From Synergistales bacterium Syner_01 (lineage in GTDB: Bacteria > Synergistota > Synergistia > Synergistales > Aminobacteriaceae): DNA of 5,171 bases. Below are positions 1 to 4,346 of this stretch, one piece after another. The notes beneath the pieces were generated by a model. It did not search any database. It was not told where the DNA came from and saw only the letters and a list, made by a program, of their open reading frames with translations. Where the stretch lies: assembly GCA_001604435.1 (NCBI GenBank), contig LVBO01000374.1:1-5171 (forward strand). Reading direction: 5' to 3'. Numbering within the stretch: position 1 is the stretch's first letter; each line of letters begins with the position of its first letter. The position numbers were made by a program, and so were the translations under genes.

Positions 1-428
1 TTCCGCGCCCTGGCTTCGAATGCAAAGCCGTCTCGCATCTCATACTCTTTCATAAGCGCATCGTGGAGCGCCAAGAGTCTGTTCCCGTCCTCGGAGCCGG
101 GGGGCGATTCGGTCAGACTCCGCGTGCAGGACTCAAGGTTTTTTTCAACGTCGGCGAGACCGGTTCTTTCGCGAAGAAAGTCAAGAACCGGAACATCCGG
201 AATCTCGACAAGATCCTGCGGAAGATAGCCCACGATGTGATCTTTCGCCAGAGACACTTCCCCCGAGTCGGATTCCATCTCTCCGGCGAGCAAGCGGAGC
301 AACGTCGTCTTCCCGGCGCCGTTGCTTCCTACAAGACCGACTCTGGATCCTTTGGGTATAGACCATGTAATATTTTTAAAAAGTACGCGTTCTCCGAATC
401 GGAGCGTGATATTGCGAAGATGGATCAC
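1..428 (-). CDS. ABC-F family ATP-binding protein, N-terminal part (cut by left window edge)
   Basis: Reading from a GTG at 426-428, 142 codons run off the left edge. Residues 34-42 (GSNGAGKTT) are the Walker A loop of the first nucleotide-binding domain, and Q71 in GYLPQD is the Q-loop. Residues 73-142 show the helical insertion typical of ABC-F proteins, ending in a YE..DGFAFEARAR stretch that resembles the family's conserved block before the signature motif. There is no membrane segment, as expected for this soluble class. ABC-F proteins (EttA, Uup, YbiT, and antibiotic-resistance members) act on the ribosome; which subgroup this is cannot be told without the linker and second domain. The GTG start is well fixed: an in-frame TGA lies eight codons upstream with no other start between, and AAGGAGG stands 9 bases before it. 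It is transcribed divergently from the MFS gene, with a predicted leader of only about 30 bases, so I see no room for the long attenuator found before some resistance ABC-F genes. Confidence 0.92.
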   Translation of the reverse strand, partial: MIHLRNITLRFGERVLFKNITWSIPKGSRVGLVGSNGAGKTTLLRLLAGEMESDSGEVSLAKDHIVGYLPQDLVEIPDVPVLDFLRERTGLADVEKNLESCTRSLTESPPGSEDGNRLLALHDALMKEYEMRDGFAFEARAR

Positions 429-437
429 CGAAAAGTT

Positions 438-444
438 CCTCCTT
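438..444 (-). promoter_or_regulatory. Ribosome binding site that fixes the GTG start of the ABC-F gene
   Basis: On the minus strand this reads AAGGAGG, 9 bases before the GTG at 426-428. No ATG, GTG or TTG lies in frame between it and the upstream TGA, so it decides the start. Confidence 0.85.
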
Positions 445-464
445 GTTCCTCATGTACAGCGTTT

Positions 465-493
465 ATTATAAGGGGTACGACGTGTTGATAAAA
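465..493 (-). promoter_or_regulatory. Predicted sigma70-type promoter of the ABC-F gene
   Basis: The -10 box TATAAT (465-470 read on the minus strand) is a perfect match. The region 17 bases upstream (488-493, TTTTAT) is a poor -35; a closer TTATCA is a better match but would give a 15-base spacer. The start of transcription would fall near 458, giving a leader of about 30 bases. The -10 is convincing and the -35 is not. Confidence 0.5.
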
Positions 494-507
494 GAGGTTT
501 TCAAAAA

Positions 508-547
508 TTGTAGGATGCTATCATTATCTTCTACAGCATTGTACAAT
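508..547. promoter_or_regulatory. Inverted repeat and palindrome, candidate operator in the divergent spacer
   Basis: Arms TTGTAGGATGCT (508-519) and AGCATTGTACAA (535-546) are inverted repeats matching at 10 of 12 positions, separated by 15 bases. The right arm contains a perfect 10-base palindrome, ATTGTACAAT (538-547), which in turn contains TACAAT (542-547), a possible -10 box of the MFS gene. The ends TTGTA/TACAA resemble the half-site style of several repressor families, but no regulator gene is visible, so the binding protein is unknown. It could also be a weak RNA hairpin if transcribed from an upstream start. Confidence 0.4.
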
Positions 548-560
548 GAATGAGTAGAAT
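542..560 (+). promoter_or_regulatory. Possible -10 boxes of the MFS gene
   Basis: Two hexamers fit: TACAAT (542-547) inside the palindrome, and TAGAAT (555-560). Neither has a good -35 box at 16-18 bases, so the choice is open. Either would give an MFS leader of about 35-55 bases. A weak -35 is often seen at activator-dependent promoters, but that is only an inference here. Confidence 0.3.
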
Positions 561-601
561 GCGCCGACCTTTGAAGGGGCGCGAAGAAAGGAATTGTTTA
601 A

Positions 602-1921
602 ATGTACGAAAAGAGTACGCTCCTCCGCAATGAAGAACGGGAATCTATGGAGAAACGGGCGCTTTCCTACCGGTGGATAGTGTGGGGGGTCATGGTATTC
701 GCATTTATGGTGGTTTTTTTTCACAGGCTGGCTGCCGGAGTCGTCAGGGAGGACGTAACGAGCGCCTTTTCCTTAAGCGCGACTGCGTTCGGCGCCATGT
801 CCTCGATGTACTTTTACGCATATATGGCCATGCAAATTCCGGTTGGCCTTCTCGCGGACTCTCTGGGGGCCAGGATCACCGTCTCGGTGGGGATGTTCGC
901 CGCCGGAGCGGGTTCGATACTCTTCGGTTTCGCTCCGTCGTATTTTTGGCTTCTTGCGGGCCGTTTCCTTGTTGGGCTTGGCGTCGCCACAGTCTTTGTC
1001 TGTATAATGAAGATACAATCCCAGTGGTTTCGGGATGGAGAATTCGCCACAATCTCGGGAGCGACAACGTTTATCGGCAACGCAGGCGGAATCTTTTCGC
1101 AAGGTCCCCTTGCGTTTCTCCTTACCATGGTTTCCTGGCGTTCAAGTTTTATTGCAATCGGAATAGCGACCTTGGGAATTTCTCTTCTGTGCTACAGATT
1201 CATTCGAAATCGCCCGCAGGATATGGGCTTTCCGCCGATAAACGAACGCGAGATGCTCCGTGAAGAGATGGAAACGGAGCCTTTCTCTATTCTCAAGGGA
1301 ATGAAGACCGTGCTCTCGGTGAGAGGAGTTCGTATCGCGACGCTCTTTTACTTCTTCAACCAGGCGGGGTTGTTCGCATTTCTCGGGACTTGGGGAACAC
1401 CATGGCTTGTGAATGTCTTTGGAATGACCGTAACGTCGGCTTCTTCACTCATGGTGATGACAGTCGTCGGTATCATGATAGGCGGCATTTCGACCGGGTG
1501 GATCTCGGACAAAATCGGACGAAGACGGCTGCCCATGATTATCGCCGCATCGGTGCATACAGTGCTTTGGGGATGCATTGTCTTTCCCTGGCCACAGCCG
1601 CTCGGAATCTGGGCGCTGCGGTGCATTTTTCTCCTCCTCGGATTTACGAACACCGCGTTTGTACTGTCCTGGTCCGTGGCGAAAGAACTGACTTCAAAAA
1701 AATACACCGGATTGGCGATTTCAATCCTGAATGCGGCGGGTTTCTTCGCGATTGCCGTGATGACGTCCATTATGGGAATGGTGATCGACTACTACTTGTA
1801 TCTCCCTTTGGAAGCCGCGTATCGAAGGGCATTCTCCTTAGGGCTGATATGCTCGGCATTCTCTCTTCTTTTCGCGTTTCTTATTCCGGAAACGGGAATT
1901 ATAAAAAGAAAAGAAAAATAG
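602..1921 (+). CDS. MFS transporter, 12 predicted helices, substrate unknown
   Basis: A 439-residue inner-membrane secondary transporter, a normal length for the major facilitator superfamily. Motif A is seen twice, once in each half, as family structure demands: GLLADSLGAR at residues 82-91 and GWISDKIGRRR at 299-309, each in the loop between helices 2-3 and 8-9. Rough helices: 24-46, 62-84, 92-112, 114-136, 148-175, 181-199, 243-264, 276-300, 310-330, 334-356, 368-395 and 409-428, with a charged central loop at about 200-240. The conserved-looking FFHRLAAG (39-46) places a His-Arg pair at the end of helix 1, perhaps in the substrate path. Overall style resembles the sugar-phosphate/organic-anion permease group (UhpC-like, COG2271), but substrate and direction cannot be read. 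The ATG at 602 has AAAGGA 9 bases upstream. A second in-frame ATG at 647 (residue 16) would give a start directly before helix 1 but has a weaker ribosome site. No clear intrinsic terminator follows. It stands alone, divergent from the ABC-F gene. Confidence 0.93.
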   Translation: MYEKSTLLRNEERESMEKRALSYRWIVWGVMVFAFMVVFFHRLAAGVVREDVTSAFSLSATAFGAMSSMYFYAYMAMQIPVGLLADSLGARITVSVGMFAAGAGSILFGFAPSYFWLLAGRFLVGLGVATVFVCIMKIQSQWFRDGEFATISGATTFIGNAGGIFSQGPLAFLLTMVSWRSSFIAIGIATLGISLLCYRFIRNRPQDMGFPPINEREMLREEMETEPFSILKGMKTVLSVRGVRIATLFYFFNQAGLFAFLGTWGTPWLVNVFGMTVTSASSLMVMTVVGIMIGGISTGWISDKIGRRRLPMIIAASVHTVLWGCIVFPWPQPLGIWALRCIFLLLGFTNTAFVLSWSVAKELTSKKYTGLAISILNAAGFFAIAVMTSIMGMVIDYYLYLPLEAAYRRAFSLGLICSAFSLLFAFLIPETGIIKRKEK

Positions 1922-1939
1922 GCGAGCGCTTTCCTTTTT

Positions 1940-2018
1940 ATGAAATCTTGTTTAATTTCATCTCACGAAAAGCCTTTCCATTTTAATTATGCCGAAGGTC
2001 GGCTAAGGGGAAAAAGGC
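1940..2018. other. Spacer after the MFS gene with two small hairpins, no clear terminator
   Basis: ATGAAAT (1940-1946) and ATTTCAT (1955-1961) form an AT-rich 7-bp stem with an 8-base loop. GCCGA (1991-1995) and TCGGC (1999-2003) form a 5-bp stem with a 3-base loop, flanked more widely by GCCTTT (1972-1977) and AAAGGC (2013-2018), which are also complementary. Neither hairpin is followed by a T-run on the plus strand, so I do not call a terminator. How the MFS transcript ends is not evident. Confidence 0.3.
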
Positions 2019-2034
2019 AATTTATAAGGACGTA

Positions 2035-2087
2035 AAAAGGAAAAGTTTTAAAAAAAGCTTGACATAAGGCTTAAAATCCTATATTGT
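2035..2087 (+). promoter_or_regulatory. Promoter of the cold-shock gene with AT-rich upstream tract
   Basis: A perfect -35 TTGACA (2059-2064) is spaced 17 bases from TATTGT (2082-2087), which matches the -10 consensus at 4 of 6 positions. A-tracts and T-tracts at 2035-2057 look like an UP element for the RNA polymerase alpha subunits. Transcription would begin near 2094, giving a leader of about 60 bases, much shorter than the long cold-responsive leader of E. coli cspA. Confidence 0.75.
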
Positions 2088-2138
2088 TGATTTGCGGTCC
2101 GGCTTCGGGATATGGGCTGCAGAATTTAATAAAGTTTT

Positions 2139-2144
2139 AGGAGG
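2139..2144 (+). promoter_or_regulatory. Ribosome binding site that fixes the cold-shock gene start
   Basis: AGGAGG stands 10 bases before the ATG at 2155. It rules out the in-frame TTG at 2092, which lies at the predicted transcription start itself. Confidence 0.85.
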
Positions 2145-2154
2145 CTGTCTTTGG

Positions 2155-2355
2155 ATGAGTCAGGGAACTGTGAAATGGTTTAACGATAGCAAGGGGTATG
2201 GTTTCATTACGACGGACGAGGGCAAGGATGTTTTCGTTCATTTCAGCGCAATCACTGGCGATGGTTTCAAGACGCTTGCCGAGGGCCAGAAGGTCAGTTT
2301 TGAGGTAGTGGACGGCGAAAAGGGCCCTCAGGCCGCTAACGTTCATAAGGCGTAA
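2155..2355 (+). CDS. Cold-shock protein, CspA family (66 residues)
   Basis: A single OB-fold cold-shock domain that binds single-stranded RNA and DNA and loosens RNA secondary structure. Both RNA-binding motifs are intact: RNP1 KGYGFI at residues 13-18 and RNP2 VFVHF at 26-30, with W8, F9, F17, F27, H29 and F30 as the expected aromatic and His surface. The start GTVKWFN (4-10) and the C-terminal GPQAANV (57-63) are family hallmarks, and 66 residues is a typical length. The protein ends in a short HKA tail. The gene has its own strong promoter and is monocistronic, convergent with the RNA helicase gene, the two stop codons 60 bases apart. Whether it is truly cold-induced or constitutive, as many Csp paralogs are, cannot be told; the short leader argues mildly against E. 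coli cspA-like leader control. The family call is safe; the paralog letter is not. Confidence 0.97.
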   Translation: MSQGTVKWFNDSKGYGFITTDEGKDVFVHFSAITGDGFKTLAEGQKVSFEVVDGEKGPQAANVHKA

Positions 2356-2381
2356 TTATTCCCCGATTATAATAATATTTG

Positions 2382-2413
2382 ATAAAGCCGGCCTCGTTCG
2401 AGGCCGGCTTTAT
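2382..2413. terminator. Bidirectional intrinsic terminator between the cold-shock and helicase genes
   Basis: A perfect 14-bp stem (2382-2395 with 2400-2413) encloses a GTTC loop; the core is GCCGGCCTC with AT pairs at the base. On the plus strand a T-rich tract (2409-2427) follows, making a good terminator for the cold-shock gene. On the minus strand the helicase stop codon lies only 2 bases before the stem, with a TTTAT within the stem base and a TA-rich stretch beyond, so it probably ends the helicase transcript too. Confidence 0.9.
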
Positions 2414-2415
2414 AT

Positions 2416-4146
2416 TTATCTTTTCCTTGAATCGGTTTTCCCCTGTCTCCTCGGTCTTGATGAAGGGGCGCGATCTCTGGAACCTCTCGAAGCGCCCGAG
2501 TACGCCTGGAAGAGCATATCTCTCCCTTTGCCTTCTTCGATAAGTCCGCAACGCTCAAGGCCGCGGGAATCTTCTTCAAAACGAGAAAGAGCCACGGGTA
2601 GTAATTCCACCAGGACATGATCGTCCTTCATTCGAATGGCGCCGACTTCCGAACGGTCAACGTTGAGCGACGTGCACACGGAATGAAGCACCCGTCCGAC
2701 GTCCCACCCGTCGGCAAGCCCTTTGCTCAGGCGAAGCATCGTTCCCTTGGGGCGGCTTCCTTTTAAAGAGCGATTGCCGGGAGTGCGGTCTTTTTCGACG
2801 GGACCGCGGCTTTTCCTGCGTAGCTCTCTTTCCAGATCGGAGGAGAGATTGTATCCCGCAGACCGCTTGGAGGTCAGAGAGAAGAGAAGACGGGCGACGA
2901 GGTTTTTCGGGTTTACCCTGGTCAACAGATCTTCCGCCCACTGAAGATAGTCTTCATTCTCGCCGGCTTCTTTCATCGTGAGCAGCTTTTCTTCCGCGAT
3001 CTCCCGCTGCACCTTGCCGATAGCCTGCACGTCGGGGACGTTGTTCCATTCGATATCGACCTTCGCCGAACCGATCATGTACTTGAACTTCTCCGCTTCC
3101 TGCGGAGAGAGAAGAAGGATATCCATACCTTCGTGACCGGCTCTGCCTGTGCGCCCGCTGCGGTGGACGAAGGTGTCCCTGTCGTCGGGAAGGCCGATCT
3201 GAATGACGTGGGTGACTCCTTCGACATCAAGCCCCCGCGCCGCGACATTCGTTGCGACAAGAAGAGGAAGATGACCGTTCTTGAACGCCGCAAGGACGGT
3301 GTTGCGCTCCCGCTGGGTCATTTCTCCGTGCAACGCCCCGGAATTGAATCCTTCTTCGATAAGACGCTGAGAGACGTTCATCGTTTCCAGACGAGTATGA
3401 CAGAAGATCAGCCCGCGCTTCGGACGTTCCCAGAGAAGCACGTTCACCAATCCCTCCATCTTGTGCCGGAATGGGACCAAATAGGCTTTGTGAACAATAT
3501 CTTCGTGTTGGTCGCCGTCTTCAACCAGAGAAATGGAGACGGGGTGGGAGAGGTATTTCCTGGAGAGCTCCTTGACCTCCCTCGGCATAGTCGCGGAGAA
3601 GAGCCATGTCCTGTTACGGTGGGGGAGCGCGTCGAGAATGCCCTCAAGCTCGTCGCGGAATCCCATGTCGAGCATGTGATCGCCCTCGTCGAGAATTACG
3701 GTGTGGATATTCTCGGTTTTCAGCGAACCGCGGTTGACGTGGTCGAGCGTTCTTCCGGGGGTTCCGACGACGACAACGGCCCCTTCTTTGAGCGACCGAA
3801 TCTGGGTCGACATGTCCAGCCCGCCGACGAGCGTGGCGACGGAAATATCGAGATAGCGCGACAGCCACTCCGCTTCGCGCGCTGTTTGCTGCGCAAGCTC
3901 ACGGGTGGGGGAAAGTACCAGGATAAGCGGGTTCGAGGCGGGAAGCTCCATCTCTTGAAGCAGAGGGAGCAGAAATGCCAGCGTTTTGCCCGAGCCCGTC
4001 TTTGCACGGACAATCAGGTCGGTATCGAAACGGTCCATTGAAAGCACTTTTTCCTGGACCGGGGTGGGGATTGAAAAACCCTTCTTGTTCAGCGCGAGAA
4101 GAAGTTCATCCCGCAGAGAATAGCACGCGAAACCGTTTTCACTCAT
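2416..4146 (-). CDS. DEAD-box ATP-dependent RNA helicase with DbpA-type RNA-binding domain (DeaD/CsdA-like)
   Basis: A 576-residue cytoplasmic helicase that uses ATP to open short RNA duplexes; relatives act in ribosome assembly, mRNA decay and cold adaptation. Motifs in order: Q-motif around F24 with PTPVQ ending at Q31; I AKTGSGKT 48-55; Ia PTRELA 80-85; GG 108-109; Ib TPGR 129-132; II DEGD 153-156; III SAT 184-186; IV LIFCHT 246-251; HGEMTQRER 273-281; V ATNVAARGLD 298-307; VI HRSGRTGRAG 328-337. Motif II has Gly where DEAD has Ala, and motif V has Asn where ATD is usual; the catalytic Asp and Glu are kept, so activity is expected. Residues 443-468 are a basic linker, 469-530 match the DbpA/DeaD RRM-like domain (TMLRLSKG...VGAIRMKDDHVLVEL), and 550-576 are a basic Arg/Ser tail. 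The ATG at 4144-4146 is preceded by GAGGAGG at 12 bases; a TTG at 4165-4167 overlaps that site and is rejected. The gene is convergent with the cold-shock gene and has an unusually structured leader. Exact orthology (DeaD, CshA or DbpA) is uncertain. Confidence 0.95.
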   Translation of the reverse strand: MSENGFACYSLRDELLLALNKKGFSIPTPVQEKVLSMDRFDTDLIVRAKTGSGKTLAFLLPLLQEMELPASNPLILVLSPTRELAQQTAREAEWLSRYLDISVATLVGGLDMSTQIRSLKEGAVVVVGTPGRTLDHVNRGSLKTENIHTVILDEGDHMLDMGFRDELEGILDALPHRNRTWLFSATMPREVKELSRKYLSHPVSISLVEDGDQHEDIVHKAYLVPFRHKMEGLVNVLLWERPKRGLIFCHTRLETMNVSQRLIEEGFNSGALHGEMTQRERNTVLAAFKNGHLPLLVATNVAARGLDVEGVTHVIQIGLPDDRDTFVHRSGRTGRAGHEGMDILLLSPQEAEKFKYMIGSAKVDIEWNNVPDVQAIGKVQREIAEEKLLTMKEAGENEDYLQWAEDLLTRVNPKNLVARLLFSLTSKRSAGYNLSSDLERELRRKSRGPVEKDRTPGNRSLKGSRPKGTMLRLSKGLADGWDVGRVLHSVCTSLNVDRSEVGAIRMKDDHVLVELLPVALSRFEEDSRGLERCGLIEEGKGRDMLFQAYSGASRGSRDRAPSSRPRRQGKTDSRKR

Positions 4147-4158
4147 GAGTATATTATT

Positions 4159-4176
4159 CCTCCTCAAATTAGGAGG
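4159..4176 (-). promoter_or_regulatory. Hairpin that masks the helicase Shine-Dalgarno
   Basis: In the mRNA, CCUCCU (4176-4171) pairs perfectly with AGGAGG (4164-4159) across a 6-base loop, so all six bases of the Shine-Dalgarno are in the stem. The 5' arm has the same sequence as the anti-Shine-Dalgarno at the 3' end of 16S rRNA. The start codon 12 bases downstream stays outside the stem and sits in a 10-base palindrome ACTCATGAGT (4141-4150). The pairing is seen; control of translation through it is inferred. Confidence 0.6.
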
Positions 4177-4185
4177 GCAAATCCT

Positions 4186-4228
4186 GGGGAAGAATGCATC
4201 CGATAGTACTTGCCGTTCAGTCTACGGC
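4186..4228 (-). other. Structured part of the predicted helicase leader
   Basis: GCCGU and ACGGC (4228-4224 and 4216-4212 on the minus strand) make a 5-bp stem with a 7-base loop. Further on, UCUUCCCC (4193-4186) is complementary over 7 bases to GGGAAGA (4285-4279) before the terminator, and over 6 bases, with one G-U, to GGGGAG (4240-4235) just after it. These two partners exclude each other. I see no match to a riboswitch class that I know. No good -35/-10 pair appears in 4168-4240 on the minus strand. Confidence 0.3.
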
Positions 4229-4240
4229 CCGCGGCTCCCC

Positions 4241-4274
4241 AAAAAAGAGTGGACCCCGTTCCGGGGGTCCACTC
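4241..4274 (-). terminator. Intrinsic terminator downstream of the permease gene, possible leader attenuator of the helicase gene
   Basis: Arms 4247-4257 and 4264-4274 form a perfect 11-bp stem (GAGTGGACCCC side) with a 6-base loop. On the minus strand it is followed at once by six Ts (4246-4241), the classic layout. It lies 72 bases after the permease stop codon and 95 bases before the helicase start. It also lies about 20 bases after the predicted start of the promoter at 4303-4330, so it may end a very short leader RNA as well as the permease operon. On the plus strand it lacks a good T-run. Confidence 0.93.
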
Positions 4275-4287
4275 AAAATCTTCCCTC

Positions 4288-4332
4288 CATTGACAAACTG
4301 GAATTATACATGAATTTCAGAATTAGTCAATG
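4288..4332. repeat. Nested inverted repeat centred on the promoter
   Basis: Outer arms CATTGAC (4288-4294) and GTCAATG (4326-4332) are perfect 7-bp inverted repeats. Inner arms CTGGAATT (4298-4305) and AATTTCAG (4313-4320) match at 7 of 8 positions. The symmetry covers the -35, the -10 and the predicted start, which suggests an operator; if transcribed from the permease gene it could instead fold as a 3' hairpin. Confidence 0.5.
4303..4330 (-). promoter_or_regulatory. Near-consensus sigma70-type promoter upstream of the terminator, likely for the helicase
   Basis: On the minus strand TTGACT (4325-4330, 5 of 6) and a perfect TATAAT (4303-4308) are 16 bases apart. Transcription would start near 4294-4298, directly after the permease gene, and run through the terminator at 4274-4241 before reaching the helicase. 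It is the best minus-strand promoter in this spacer. A chance match in AT-rich DNA is possible, but both boxes and spacing agree. Confidence 0.65.
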
Positions 4333-4346
4333 TGAAGGTGCGAATT

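Noticed and set aside
63..488. A 141-codon open frame on the plus strand
   Set aside because: Antisense to the ABC-F gene, which has Walker A, Q-loop, ribosome site and promoter; the plus frame has no family features.
673..1986. Two plus-strand frames (673-1263 and 1390-1986) overlapping the MFS gene
   Set aside because: They are out-of-frame shadows rich in Arg and Cys with no membrane pattern, whereas the MFS frame has twelve helices and both motif A copies.
2092..2154. A TTG start that would add 21 residues to the cold-shock protein
   Set aside because: The extension lies at the predicted transcription start, lacks a ribosome site and does not fit the family; the ATG at 2155 has AGGAGG.
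3133..4041. A 302-codon open frame on the plus strand
   Set aside because: It lies wholly antisense to the helicase gene, whose motifs are intact. It has no recognisable domain and arises from the codon bias of the helicase.
4147..4167. A TTG start that would add 7 residues to the helicase
   Set aside because: The extra codons are the Shine-Dalgarno sequence itself and its spacer.
4290..4295. A plus-strand TTGACA that could be a promoter -35
   Set aside because: No acceptable -10 lies 15-19 bases downstream and no plus-strand gene follows; it arises from the inverted-repeat arm.
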